Shown here: in pieces, positions 8,665-17,413 of the stretch | Layout of the letters: each line of letters starts with the position of its first letter | How positions within the stretch are numbered: position 1 is the first letter of the stretch | Source of the DNA: an uncultured Ruminococcus sp. | GTDB lineage: Bacteria > Bacillota > Clostridia > Oscillospirales > Acutalibacteraceae | Length of the DNA: 64,000 bases | Reading direction: 5' to 3' | Assembly: GCA_902774325.1 (NCBI GenBank) | Contig: CACYIC010000002.1 | Location: 62,001-126,000 of the forward strand | The notes under the pieces: model-generated | Seen by the model: the letters and a program-made list of their open reading frames with translations, nothing else | Databases searched by the model: none | What the model was told of the DNA's origin: nothing | Position numbers and translations under genes: made by a program

Positions 8665-9321
8665 TTATTGTGATTCATGCACAATTTTTATTACTTCCGA
8701 CAAATTTTTCGCGACCGCGAAAAGCAAAGGCTTTATTTCCTCGGAGGGTTCGTCGAGATCGGGCACCATTACGGTCGCGCAGCCCGCCGCGCTCGCCGAG
8801 CGGACGCCGTTCGGCGAATCCTCAAGAGCCAGACATTCGCGCGGGTCAAGCCCCAGCCTTGAGGCGGCAAAGAGGTAAACGTCGGGCGCGGGCTTGCCGT
8901 TTTTTACCTCCTTGGCGCTTGTCACCTCGTCGAAGTATTCGAGCAGTCCGACCGTCGAGAGCAGCCGCTTTGCCTTTTCGACGGGAGTCGCGGTCGCAAG
9001 CGCGGTTTTTATCCCGTTTTCCTTGAGAAAGGCAAGCAGCTCCCCGGCGCCCGCCTTGGCTTCTATTCCGTGCTCCTCGATATAGCTGTCCATCAGCTCG
9101 CCGCGCTTGACGCGGATAACGTCGCAGTCGCAGTCCTCTCCGAACCAGCCGCGGAACTTCGCTCTTGTAAGCGGTCTTGCCATTGAGCGGATCTCCAGCG
9201 CGTGCCTGCGCTCCATCGGATAGCCGTAAAACCGCGCCGCCTCGCACCAGAAGCGGACGTAGAGCTTTTCGCTGTCGAGTATCACTCCGTCCATGTCCGA
9301 GATTACGCCCTTGATTCTCAT
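8665..9321 (-). CDS. HAD-family phosphatase, beta-phosphoglucomutase-like subgroup
   Basis: 218 residues from ATG 9321 behind GGAGG; the longer frame to 9510 has no site. Motif I is SDMDGVILDSE with the nucleophile and acid aspartates. Motif II is ALATATP, the motif III lysine is in NGKPAPDVY, and motif IV is ALEDSPNGV. The helical cap lies between motifs I and II (about 17-85). These proteins remove phosphate from sugar phosphates or isomerise beta-glucose-1-phosphate. The exact substrate cannot be read from sequence, though the adjacent malQ-glgP operon fits sugar phosphate metabolism. Confidence 0.85.
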   Translation of the reverse strand: MRIKGVISDMDGVILDSEKLYVRFWCEAARFYGYPMERRHALEIRSMARPLTRAKFRGWFGEDCDCDVIRVKRGELMDSYIEEHGIEAKAGAGELLAFLKENGIKTALATATPVEKAKRLLSTVGLLEYFDEVTSAKEVKNGKPAPDVYLFAASRLGLDPRECLALEDSPNGVRSASAAGCATVMVPDLDEPSEEIKPLLFAVAKNLSEVIKIVHESQ

Positions 9322-9379
9322 AATGCCTCCTTGTAATTCTTGTTTTGGTGTGATAAAATGAAACTCGGGTGAGTTATTT

Positions 9380-10696
9380 ATGAATGGATTATTAAATACT
9401 GTTTGGAGCTGGGTCTCCTCGCATATCGTACAGGAATGGTTCATCGCGTTCATAACCGTGATCGTCACCATGATAATTTTCCTTGTGCAGCAAAAAACCG
9501 GCAACCGCATTTCGCGCAGCGACTTTATCTACAGGGTCAGCACGGATTTCAACACCAACGAAAGGATCCTCAAGGTGTACGAGTGGATCGAAAGCTGCCG
9601 CCGCGAGAACCGAAACAGAAAAAACCATCTCAGTCTCACCGTAGCCGACGACAGCACGGTCTTTTCGGACTCGGTCAAGCTCGATTTTACCGATATCGAC
9701 AGCTATATCGACCATTTTGAATCGGTTTATCTTATTCTGGGCGTTGTGAAGATCAGGGATATCGACGAGCTGTTTCAGCAGCGCTTCTTCACCTTCATGC
9801 ACAATCCCTATATCCAGCGCGAGGAGCTGTTTGAATGCTTCTATTCGGATCACAACGATTTTCTGCTCTACAGAAAGTGGGTGCTGTCGGCATACCGCAG
9901 GATGCGTTACGACAGCTTCAGGCTCGCCGAATACCTCGGCAAGTACACCTGCGGCGACTACGAATACAAGACGGACCGCGAGGAATACAACAAGCTCCCG
10001 CTGTTCGGAAAGCTGCGCGACAGAAGGCTGCGCTGCGGCTTCATGCTTAAATATGTCGAGCTTCTCTGCGACCCGAAATGCGTTTACGGCTATTACAGGG
10101 TGAGCAGCTCAAGGGGAGAGGCGAAAACCGTCAGGATAATCAAATCGGTTCCCGCAGATTTTGAGGCGATCATGAGCCTGCAGGAAAAGGTCTGCGCCTC
10201 GATGGAGCACTCCGAGTACTTTATGCCCTCTACCCCGAAGGAAATAGAGATGTCGCTGACCTCAGGCAGCTGCTTCGCGGTTCAGGTCAACCTCGGCGCG
10301 AGGCTCGTTGCCTTCGCCTATATAATCCTGGAGCCCGACGATCACTATTCGCTGGTTAAGTTCGCCGACGCGCAAAAAACGTTCCCGCGCGAAAGGGACA
10401 GCGTTCTTGATCTGGTATTCACCGACCCCGATTTCAGGGGCTACGGACTGCAAAGGCTGCTGATAGAATTTCTCTCGCAAATCGCCCGTTTCAGAGGCAG
10501 AAAAAGCGTATGGGCGACCGTTCGGCCCGAAAACAGCTTCAGCTCCTCTAATTTTGAGCTTGCGGGCTTTAGGAGGATGAATACCGAGCCGATAGAAAGA
10601 TACGGCGGAGTGCGCGACGTCTATTGCAGGGACGTCCGCAGGCTCAAGCCTAAGAACCGCGCCGGAGGCGAGTACTACGTATATCCTTATTTCTGA
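9380..10696 (+). CDS. Membrane-anchored protein with C-terminal GNAT acetyltransferase domain
   Basis: 438 residues. One N-terminal membrane helix (about 19-38, EWFIAFITVIVTMIIFLVQQ) precedes a mostly helical region (about 45-245). That region resembles membrane-tethered DUF4760-type proteins, with YRVSTDFNTNERILKVYEWI and a late cysteine cluster. Residues about 250-410 look like a GNAT fold: a loop before the strand VAFAYIILEPDD, the acetyl-CoA-loop-like LVFTDPDFRGYGLQRLLIEF, and a late VRPENSFSSSNFELAGFRR. The domain order is unusual. Substrate unknown. It is divergent from the HAD gene. Confidence 0.65.
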   Translation: MNGLLNTVWSWVSSHIVQEWFIAFITVIVTMIIFLVQQKTGNRISRSDFIYRVSTDFNTNERILKVYEWIESCRRENRNRKNHLSLTVADDSTVFSDSVKLDFTDIDSYIDHFESVYLILGVVKIRDIDELFQQRFFTFMHNPYIQREELFECFYSDHNDFLLYRKWVLSAYRRMRYDSFRLAEYLGKYTCGDYEYKTDREEYNKLPLFGKLRDRRLRCGFMLKYVELLCDPKCVYGYYRVSSSRGEAKTVRIIKSVPADFEAIMSLQEKVCASMEHSEYFMPSTPKEIEMSLTSGSCFAVQVNLGARLVAFAYIILEPDDHYSLVKFADAQKTFPRERDSVLDLVFTDPDFRGYGLQRLLIEFLSQIARFRGRKSVWATVRPENSFSSSNFELAGFRRMNTEPIERYGGVRDVYCRDVRRLKPKNRAGGEYYVYPYF

Positions 10697-10740
10697 TCTT
10701 CGGACGGGCTTATAGCGCAGGTAAAGTCGAACCCAAAACG

Positions 10741-11658
10741 TCAGTCCGGCTTTTCCTTTGATATATTTACCGCGGCTATTCCCGCCGAGATCAGCAGAAG
10801 CGAGATCGGCAGCGCGGGTCTGAGGATGTTTTCCCCGAGCATCACGCCCGAAAGCACGGTGCCTATGACCGGCACGAGCAGATTGAAAACGGAGATCTTT
10901 CCCGCGGGATGATATTTGAGCAGCGCTGTCCATACCGCGAAGGCGACAGCGGAAACGAGGGCGAGCCAGAGCATGATCAGGCCGCCCTTTATTACTGTCA
11001 GGTCGAGCCTGCCGCCCGTGACAAGCCCCAATACGGCGAGCAGAGAGCCTCCGAACAGGAGCTGATACGCCGTAAGGGTGATTGGATCGATACCAGAGGT
11101 CTTGCGCTTCGCGATGATGTTTCCCGCTGCGGCGCAGACGGTCGAGCAGAGTATAAGCCCGTCGCCGAGCAAGCCGCGGGCTTCGAGCTCTGCGCCGCCG
11201 TTTATAAGCAGAACGCCGCCGAAGCCGAGGACACAGCCAAGTATCTTCAACGCCGTCAGCCTGTCGTTCCGGAAAAATATCGGCGCGGCGAGCACCGTAA
11301 AGAAGGCGGAGCAGGCGGTGATAACCGAGGTGTTCGCGCCGCCGGTCAGTCCCAGACCGATATACGTGAAAAGGTACTGAGCAAAGGTCTGCACTCCGCC
11401 GAGCAGGAGGATAGGCGGCAGCTCGTTTTTTGACGGAAGCACGACGCGGCGGCTCGAGATCCACAGCGCCGCCAGCACCAAAAGCCCCGCGATCGAGAAC
11501 CTGAGTCCCGCGAAAAGGAGCTTTGAGCCGATATCCCCCTCCGCGATAGAAAACGCCGCGTAGCCTGATTTTATGAAGGGGAACGCCGTCCCCCAGAGCA
11601 GGGTGCAGCCGACAGCAGCAAAGACGGCAAATACCTTGTTTTTAAATAATTTCTTCAT
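10741..11658 (-). CDS. EamA/DMT-family membrane transporter
   Basis: 305 residues with ten predicted membrane helices in two EamA repeats. The first contains LLWGTAFPFIKSG and the second STVCAAAGNIIAKRK. The family exports or imports small metabolites; substrate cannot be told. I choose the ATG at 11658 because residues upstream in the longer frame come from the transketolase terminator. No good Shine-Dalgarno precedes it, so expression may be low or depend on readthrough. Confidence 0.85.
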   Translation of the reverse strand: MKKLFKNKVFAVFAAVGCTLLWGTAFPFIKSGYAAFSIAEGDIGSKLLFAGLRFSIAGLLVLAALWISSRRVVLPSKNELPPILLLGGVQTFAQYLFTYIGLGLTGGANTSVITACSAFFTVLAAPIFFRNDRLTALKILGCVLGFGGVLLINGGAELEARGLLGDGLILCSTVCAAAGNIIAKRKTSGIDPITLTAYQLLFGGSLLAVLGLVTGGRLDLTVIKGGLIMLWLALVSAVAFAVWTALLKYHPAGKISVFNLLVPVIGTVLSGVMLGENILRPALPISLLLISAGIAAVNISKEKPD

Positions 11659-11665
11659 AAACCGC

Positions 11666-11700
11666 AAAAAGAGCAGAGCCGCCGGCGGCTCCGCTCTTGA
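11666..11700 (-). terminator. Terminator after the transketolase operon
   Basis: AAGAGCGGAGCCGCC pairs with GGCGGCTCTGCTCTT (one mismatch) on the minus strand and is followed by a T-run. Confidence 0.75.
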
Positions 11701-11707
11701 AAAACTA

Positions 11708-12664
11708 TTATTTGCCCTCGGAAACGACCTCGCGGATGACCTTCGCGATATGAGGCTGCGTAAGTCCGAACTTGTCGAGCAGCTCAAGCGCGGGACCGCT
11801 GAAGCCGAATCTGTCCTGAACGCCGACCCTTGTGACCTTTACGGGACATTCCTCGGTCACTACCTCGCAAACAGCGTCCGCGAGTCCGCCGACTACGTTG
11901 TGCTCCTCAACGGTGATGATCCTGCCGGTCTCCTTAGCCGCCTTGATGACGATCTCGCGGTCGATGGGCTTGATTGTGTGGATGTTGATGAGGCGAGCGC
12001 TGATGCCCTCCGCCTCGAGCTCCTTTACCGCCTTGAGCGCCTCGAGCACGCAAAGACCGGTCGCGATAACGGTGACGTCGCCGCCCTCGTGGAGGGTGAT
12101 GCCCTTGCCCAGCTCAAAGCTGTAGGTCTCGGGATCGTTGAAGCTGTCGATAGCAAGTCTGCCGAGGCGGATATATACGGGACCGTTGTACTCGATCGCC
12201 GCCTTTGTAGCCGCCTTCATCTCCCAGTGATCGGCGGGATTGAGCACGACCATGTTGGGGATGGCGCGCATGATGCCGATATCCTCGATGCACTGGTGGG
12301 TCGCGCCGTCCTCGCCTGTGGAAATGCCCGCGTGGGAGCCGGCGATCTTGACGTTGAGCTCCGGATAAGCCACGGAGTTCCTGATCTGCTCAAAGGCTCT
12401 GCCTGTCGCGAACATCGCGAAGGAAGCCGCGACGGGGATCTTGCCCGACGCCGCCATTCCCGCGGCTACGCCGATCATATTTCCCTCGGCGATACCGCAG
12501 TCAAAAAACCTCTCGGGAAAGGCTTTTCCGAAAATGCTTGTTTTGGTGGCAGCCGCCAGGTCGGCGTCGAATACCACGATATCCTTATTGGTTTCGGCTA
12601 GCTCGCAAAGAGCCTCGCCGAAGCTTTCTCTTGTCGCTTTTTTAAGAATCTCAGCCATCAGCAC
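11708..12664 (-). CDS. Transketolase, C-terminal subunit
   Basis: 318 residues carrying the pyrimidine-binding and C-terminal domains of a split transketolase. It starts with ILKKATRESFGEALCELAE, contains the catalytic-type glutamate in FFDCGIAEGNMIGVAAG and the HQCIEDIGIMR stretch, and ends with the Tkt_C domain (TVEEHNVVGGLADAV). With its partner it moves two-carbon units between ketoses and aldoses in the non-oxidative pentose phosphate pathway. It overlaps the N-terminal subunit gene by 7 bp, consistent with 1:1 production. Confidence 0.93.
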   Translation of the reverse strand: MLMAEILKKATRESFGEALCELAETNKDIVVFDADLAAATKTSIFGKAFPERFFDCGIAEGNMIGVAAGMAASGKIPVAASFAMFATGRAFEQIRNSVAYPELNVKIAGSHAGISTGEDGATHQCIEDIGIMRAIPNMVVLNPADHWEMKAATKAAIEYNGPVYIRLGRLAIDSFNDPETYSFELGKGITLHEGGDVTVIATGLCVLEALKAVKELEAEGISARLINIHTIKPIDREIVIKAAKETGRIITVEEHNVVGGLADAVCEVVTEECPVKVTRVGVQDRFGFSGPALELLDKFGLTQPHIAKVIREVVSEGK

Positions 12665-13506
12665 TCGCCCTCCAATTCGTCAATCTGAGCCTGAAGCTCG
12701 GCGGTCGCCGCTTCATACTGCTCCTTGTTCGGAGCAACGCCGTGCCAGCCTACCTGGTTTTCCATGAAGGAAACGCCCTTGCCCTTGACGGTCTTGCAGA
12801 GGATAGCGGTGGGCTTGCCCTTGACTGTCTTAGCCTTATTGACGGCGGCCTCGATCTGATTGAAGTCGTGTCCGTCGATCTTCAATACCTCAAAGCCGAA
12901 CGCCTCGAATTTTTTGTCGAGCGGCTCGATCCCGGCTACGTCCTCAACGGCGCCGTCGATCTGGAGTCCGTTCTGATCGACGAAGAGGGTGAGATTGTCG
13001 AGCTTGTGGTGAGCGGCGAACATCGCTGCCTCCCAAACCTGACCTTCCTCGACCTCGCCGTCGCCGAGCACTGTATAGGTACGATAGTCTTTATTGTCAA
13101 GCTTTGCCGCGAGAGCCATGCCGCAGGCGGCGGAAACTCCCTGACCGAGAGAGCCGGTGCTCATATCTATGCCGGGAGTGCTTTTCATATCGGGATGACC
13201 CTGGAGCATAGCTCCGACATGACGCAGAACTGTCAGCTCGTTCCAGTCAAAGAAGCCCTTGAGCGCGAGAACCGCGTAAAGACTGGGGCAGCAGTGACCC
13301 TTTGAAAGCACAAAGCGGTCGCGATCCTCCCAGGAGGGATTTTCGGGATCGACCCTCATCTCCTTGAAATAGAGGTAAGTGAAGATGTCCGCCGCAGAGA
13401 GCGAGCCGCCCGGATGACCAGACTTAGCGTGGTAGGTTCCGAGAATCGCGCCCATGCGCGCCTTGGCTGCCAGAATACGGAGCTGCTTGATTTCCAAACT
13501 ATCCAT
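12658..13506 (-). CDS. Transketolase, N-terminal (thiamine diphosphate-binding) subunit
   Basis: 282 residues. GHPGGSLSAADIFTYLYF near the start and the ThDP motif GDGEVEEGQVWEA with NLTLFVDQNGLQIDG define the PP domain. LSKGHCCPSLYAVLA and STGSLGQGVSAACGMA are further family marks. The pairing with the C-terminal subunit is the common arrangement in Clostridia. This is the first gene of the operon. Confidence 0.94.
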   Translation of the reverse strand: MDSLEIKQLRILAAKARMGAILGTYHAKSGHPGGSLSAADIFTYLYFKEMRVDPENPSWEDRDRFVLSKGHCCPSLYAVLALKGFFDWNELTVLRHVGAMLQGHPDMKSTPGIDMSTGSLGQGVSAACGMALAAKLDNKDYRTYTVLGDGEVEEGQVWEAAMFAAHHKLDNLTLFVDQNGLQIDGAVEDVAGIEPLDKKFEAFGFEVLKIDGHDFNQIEAAVNKAKTVKGKPTAILCKTVKGKGVSFMENQVGWHGVAPNKEQYEAATAELQAQIDELEGEC

Positions 13507-13561
13507 TATCTAACCATTCCTTTCCTCAGACGCCCGGGGGCGCACTGACTCAACTATAAAT

Positions 13562-13589
13562 ATTATACACTATAATACTATAATTTCAA
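13562..13589 (-). promoter_or_regulatory. Promoter of the transketolase operon
   Basis: Minus strand TTGAAA (13584-13589), a 16-bp spacer and TATAAT (13562-13567). It is back to back with the coaX promoter. Confidence 0.65.
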
Positions 13590-13650
13590 CAAACAAATTG
13601 CGATTATTTAGTATTTACCTAAAATTTTTATGAATTATCCAATATCCTCC

Positions 13651-13678
13651 TTGAAAGTGCGCGGATTTGTGGTATAAT
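13651..13678 (+). promoter_or_regulatory. Promoter of coaX
   Basis: TTGAAA (13651-13656), a 16-bp spacer and an extended TGGTATAAT (-10 at 13673-13678). Confidence 0.7.
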
Positions 13679-13711
13679 TTCAGTATAAGTCAATATTTGG
13701 AGGTCGCGCTT

Positions 13712-14485
13712 ATGCTGCTCACTGCCGATGTAGGCAATACCAATATAAAACTCGGTATCTTTGACGGGGAAACGCTGCGTTTCAAGCTGCGGTTTTCCAC
13801 CGATACCGGCAAAACCAGCGACGAGCTGGCGGTCGAGATCTATTCCTTTTTCAAGATCTACGAGATCGACAGCCGCGAGATCGACGCCTCCATAATCAGC
13901 TCCGTTGTCCCCAAGATAACCCAGCCCCTGCGTGAGGCTATCGAGATCGTGACGGGCGTGAGGAGCCTTGTCATTGGCCCCGGACTCAAGACGGGCATGG
14001 ATCTGAAAATCGACCGCCCCGAAACCCTCGGCGGCGATATAGTCTGCGGCTGCGTCGGCGCTTATGAGAAGTACGGCGGACCGCTCATCGTAATATTTAT
14101 GGGAACGGCGACGGTGATCGCCTACGTCGATGATAACAAGAGCTACTGCGGCGGCATCATAGCGCCCGGAGTCGGGATCTCGCTCGATGCGCTCACCGAG
14201 GGCGGCGCTCTGCTCCCGTCGGTGGATCTGCGCGCTCCCAAGAGCGTTATCTGCACCAACACCGTCGACTGCATCCGCTCGGGCATCATGTACGGCACAG
14301 CCTGTATGCTCGACGGCATGATAGAAAAATTCATCGAGGAATCCGGAAGAGAGGATTGCAGGTTCATCGCCACGGGAGGACTCGCAAATGCGACGATAAA
14401 AAACTGCTCCCACGAGATAACCTACGACGAAAACATCATTCTGGAGGGACTCAGAAACATCTATTTCAGAAATCGCGGCAAATAA
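13712..14485 (+). CDS. coaX: Type III pantothenate kinase (CoaX-like), with altered active-site motifs
   Basis: 257 residues from ATG 13712 behind TTGGAGG. CoaX phosphorylates pantothenate in the first step of coenzyme A synthesis. The N-terminal phosphate-binding motif DVGNTNIKLGIFD is intact, as is GGIIAPGVGISLDAL. However, the usual IDxGTATT motif reads IFMGTATVIAY, with Phe129 in place of the aspartate. The usual GADR-N motif reads LGGDIVCG. These changes put catalysis in question. It may be a divergent subgroup or a regulator. The ECF transporter downstream supports a vitamin role. Confidence 0.8.
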   Translation: MLLTADVGNTNIKLGIFDGETLRFKLRFSTDTGKTSDELAVEIYSFFKIYEIDSREIDASIISSVVPKITQPLREAIEIVTGVRSLVIGPGLKTGMDLKIDRPETLGGDIVCGCVGAYEKYGGPLIVIFMGTATVIAYVDDNKSYCGGIIAPGVGISLDALTEGGALLPSVDLRAPKSVICTNTVDCIRSGIMYGTACMLDGMIEKFIEESGREDCRFIATGGLANATIKNCSHEITYDENIILEGLRNIYFRNRGK

Positions 14486-14611
14486 TAAAGTTTAGAGTCG
14501 AGGCGCCCTTCAAAAAACCGCGCAGGCATACAATCGCCCTTGGGCGTTGTAAATATTTTTGCGTTTCACCCGCGTAAAAGGTTGGCGGGGAAACAGCAGG
14601 AGGTAATTTTT

Positions 14612-15217
14612 ATGACAAACACAAAAAAGCAAACAACAAGCGAAAAGACGTTTCGTTTGGCGGGTCTGGCGATCCTGACAGCGCTCATCATTGTGCTGCA
14701 GGTAGTCACAACTTACTTCCCGACCAAGCCCTTCGCAGTCACGCTCGCGCTCATGCCGATAGTTGTCGGCTCGGCTCTTTACGGCAAGTGGGCGGGCGCT
14801 TATCTCGGCGCCGTATTCAGCGTAGTCGTTATTATCATGTGCGCGATCGGCGGCGACGTCGGCGGTCAGATGGTATTCAACGCCAACCCCTTCCTCTGCA
14901 TCGTTCTTTGTATGCTCAAGGGCAGCGCGGCGGGCTTCGTGGCGGGTTTGCTCTACAGCCTGCTCGAGAAGAAAAACACCATAGTCGCAACGGTAGTCGC
15001 GGCGGCGGCGGCTCCCGTCGTAAACACGGGGATCTTCATCCTCGGTCTGCTCGCGTTCTTCCGCCCCACTCTTCAGGCTTGGGCGGGCGAAACCGATATC
15101 CTTGTTTACGCGATCTCCTTCATGGTGAGCATAAACTTCCTTGTTGAATTGATCGTAAACGTGATTTTGAGCCCTGTTATCGTAAGGATCATTCAGATCA
15201 TCAAAAAGCAAAAGTAA
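14612..15217 (+). CDS. ECF transporter S-component, possibly for pantothenate
   Basis: 201 residues from ATG 14612 behind AGGAGG; the longer frame has no site. About six membrane helices and the pattern LAILTALIIVLQVV...LMPIVVGSALYGKWAGAYLGAV match ECF substrate-specificity subunits. These bind a vitamin at the membrane and use a shared EcfAA'T module encoded elsewhere. Neighbouring coaX makes pantothenate the best guess; biotin is possible because birA follows. Substrate remains inferred. Confidence 0.82.
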   Translation: MTNTKKQTTSEKTFRLAGLAILTALIIVLQVVTTYFPTKPFAVTLALMPIVVGSALYGKWAGAYLGAVFSVVVIIMCAIGGDVGGQMVFNANPFLCIVLCMLKGSAAGFVAGLLYSLLEKKNTIVATVVAAAAAPVVNTGIFILGLLAFFRPTLQAWAGETDILVYAISFMVSINFLVELIVNVILSPVIVRIIQIIKKQK

Positions 15218-15263
15218 TACGGATACCAAATAAGAAGCAAAAAAGCAGACGATCTTTGCGGTT
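15218..15263. repeat. Partial copy of the dispersed intergenic element (copy C)
   Basis: AGACGATCTTTGCGGT (15248-15263) and the ATACCAAATAAG-type end before it resemble the reverse complement of copy A (4440-4471). The downstream arm is not clearly recognisable. Confidence 0.35.
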
Positions 15264-15353
15264 CGATCTCCGCGGATCTCTATAACGGAAATAAGGCGAT
15301 ACCGCGAACCACGCGGCGCCGCCGGAGAATAAGTGATCACGAAAGGCTGTCAA

Positions 15354-16325
15354 ATGAATACGAACGACATTCTTGATATTTTAAGCCGTACCGACAAATA
15401 CATCTCGGGTCAGGCGCTCGCCGACGCGCTCGGCGTGTCGCGTCAGGCGGTCTGGAAGGGCATAAAATCACTGCGGGAGCGCGGTTATGGGATCGACTCC
15501 GTGACCAACAAGGGCTACCGCCTCAGCAAGCTTCCCGACCACCTCAACGCCTCAGCCATCAACAAGTATCTGCGAACCAAAATAATCGGCAGCGACCTGA
15601 GAGTGCTCGATTCCGTCGGCTCCACCAACGACTATTTAAAACAGCTCGGGAACGACGGAGCGCCGAACGGGACCGTTATCACAACGCGGGAGCAAACCAA
15701 GGGAAAGGGCAGACTCGGCAGGACATGGCAGAGCGCGCCCGACAAGAATCTCGCGTTTTCCGTTTTGCTGCGCCCGAAAATGACGCCCGCCGAGGTGGGC
15801 GAGGTCACTCCGCTGGCGGGACTTGCGATCTGCAAGGCTCTGCGCGAGATCACCGAGCTTGACTGCATGATAAAATGGCCCAACGACGTTATCGTCGGCA
15901 GAAAAAAGCTGGTGGGCATCCTCACGGAAATGAGCGCGGAATACGACGCCGTGGAGTATATCGTTATAGGTATCGGAGTAAATGTCGATCAGAGCGTTTT
16001 CCCGGAGGAGATCTCCTACAAGGCGACCTCTCTGCTTCTTGAAACAGGCAGACATTTCGACAAGAATATGCTTCTCGGCTCCTTCCTCAACAGCCTTGAG
16101 AAGGAGTTCACCCGCACCAATCTCTCGCTGACACGCGACGTTCTCGACGAGTACGAGAAAATGTGCGTCACCGTCGGCAGAAGCGTCACCTTCCGCCACG
16201 ACAACCGCACCCTGAGCGGCATAGCCGTAGGTATCGCGGAGGGCGGACGATTAAAGGTCATGCTCTCGGACGGAACTATCCGAAAGCTCGGCTCCGGCGA
16301 GGTCACGGTTCAGGGGATTTATTAA
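15354..16325 (+). CDS. birA: Bifunctional biotin protein ligase / biotin operon repressor
   Basis: 323 residues from ATG 15354 behind GAAAGG. The N-terminal winged helix (about 1-60, ISGQALADALGVSRQAVWKGI) is DNA-binding. The central ligase domain has TKGKGRLGRTW for biotinyl-AMP and KWPNDVIVGRKKLVGIL. The C-terminal SH3-like domain is about 275-323. It attaches biotin to carboxylase carrier proteins and probably represses biotin uptake or synthesis genes. It follows coaX and the ECF gene in the same direction. Confidence 0.95.
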   Translation: MNTNDILDILSRTDKYISGQALADALGVSRQAVWKGIKSLRERGYGIDSVTNKGYRLSKLPDHLNASAINKYLRTKIIGSDLRVLDSVGSTNDYLKQLGNDGAPNGTVITTREQTKGKGRLGRTWQSAPDKNLAFSVLLRPKMTPAEVGEVTPLAGLAICKALREITELDCMIKWPNDVIVGRKKLVGILTEMSAEYDAVEYIVIGIGVNVDQSVFPEEISYKATSLLLETGRHFDKNMLLGSFLNSLEKEFTRTNLSLTRDVLDEYEKMCVTVGRSVTFRHDNRTLSGIAVGIAEGGRLKVMLSDGTIRKLGSGEVTVQGIY

Positions 16326-16331
16326 ATGAAT

Positions 16332-16376
16332 AAAAAGCTCACGGAACAGCGTTTGCCGCTCCGTGAGCTTTTTTTA
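16332..16376 (+). terminator. Rho-independent terminator after birA
   Basis: The 14-bp stem AAAAAGCTCACGGA (16332-16345) with TCCGTGAGCTTTTT (16360-16373) is followed by more T's. Confidence 0.9.
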
Positions 16377-16497
16377 CAAGGATATTACAACGTTCCGCGT
16401 TATGGCAATACTTTTTACAAAGAAAGCCATAAGGCAGCGGACATAACGACCTTTGACCCGCCGTTGCAGAAGCCTGTTGCTTATTTGGAAGTTTTCC

Positions 16498-16578
16498 GAA
16501 GGCGGATAAAGCGTGCGCCGGCGCAAAGGCGGATAAAGCGTCCACCGACGCAAAGGCGGATAAAACGTCCACCGACGC
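16498..16578. repeat. Three tandem 27-bp units
   Basis: Units near 16498-16524, 16525-16551 and 16552-16578 share AAAGGCGGATAAAGCGTCCA. The first carries GTGCGCCGGCGC at its end, and that variant recurs just after the array. The array lies between the convergent birA and YhfC-like genes. The period is a multiple of three, but no convincing gene uses it. Confidence 0.75.
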
Positions 16579-16600
16579 AGAGCGTGCGCCGGCGCTTTTT

Positions 16601-17413
16601 CTATTCGGACTGTTCGGCGGCTTCCGCTTTAGCGTACCTCTTCCATGTGAATACGGCGAACGCGATGATCGCCGCCGTAATTGCCGCCAATATAGCTTCA
16701 GTCGCGAGAATCGGAAGGAACGAGGCGCAAATGACCAGCACTCCGTCAGCAAGTGCGTGGATCGCCACGACCGCGATGACCATAAAAGATTTTTTGTTTT
16801 TCACCCAAAGCCAAAGCAGCGCCGAAAGCGAGATGTGCATCGCGACAGCTAAGAATCTCTCGGCTATGCCGAGCAGATAGTCGACGGCAGGCGTATCGGT
16901 GAGCTTACTGAGCATGACCTCCATTTGGGAGACGCTTTCCGCGGGAGCGGTAGATATCAGCGCCTCGGCGCCGCCCACGTTTATTATGACCGAAAGCACG
17001 ATATTGGTTATCATGGTCACGCCCACGACGAAGGCAGCCTCGAAGCCGCCGTGACCCGCGCCGTACATCAGGGCGTTCACGTTTTTGCCGAGCTTGCTTT
17101 TCAGCACTGTTTTGAAGGCTACAAGTCTGCCGACCTCCTCAAAAACGCCAGCCGCCAAGCCGCCGTAGAGCGCGTAAAGCCAGATGTTGTTTTGAATGGT
17201 TTTCCCGATCGGCAGTACGAGCAGAACCAACTGATGCATCAAGCTCTCGAGCACAAGCGCGAAAACAAAGAATACTCCGCAGCCGATGAAAAACGGCAGG
17301 ATATCAGCGCCCTTTTTCTTGAAAAATATGAACAGCACAACGGGGATCGAAAAGCAGACCAAAGCGGATATGCCCATAAAAACCATTGACAGAGCCGATA
17401 CTGTTCCGCTCAT
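16601..17413 (-). CDS. YhfC-family polytopic membrane protein (putative intramembrane protease)
   Basis: 270 residues, about seven membrane helices. The conserved YhfC segments GGLAAGVFEEVGRLVAFK and YGAGHGGFEAAFV provide a glutamate pair and a histidine, arranged like the metal-binding motifs of CPBP/PrsW-type intramembrane proteases. Late helices carry HISLSALLWLWV and IHALADG. Its start overlaps the stop of the MerR gene by ATGA, so the two are translationally coupled. Proteolytic activity is inferred from family resemblance only. Confidence 0.8.
   Translation of the reverse strand: MSGTVSALSMVFMGISALVCFSIPVVLFIFFKKKGADILPFFIGCGVFFVFALVLESLMHQLVLLVLPIGKTIQNNIWLYALYGGLAAGVFEEVGRLVAFKTVLKSKLGKNVNALMYGAGHGGFEAAFVVGVTMITNIVLSVIINVGGAEALISTAPAESVSQMEVMLSKLTDTPAVDYLLGIAERFLAVAMHISLSALLWLWVKNKKSFMVIAVVAIHALADGVLVICASFLPILATEAILAAITAAIIAFAVFTWKRYAKAEAAEQSE

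Noticed and set aside
16339..16752. 137-codon minus-strand frame over the tandem repeat
   Set aside because: It overlaps the birA terminator and the YhfC-like gene and has no start signal or family.
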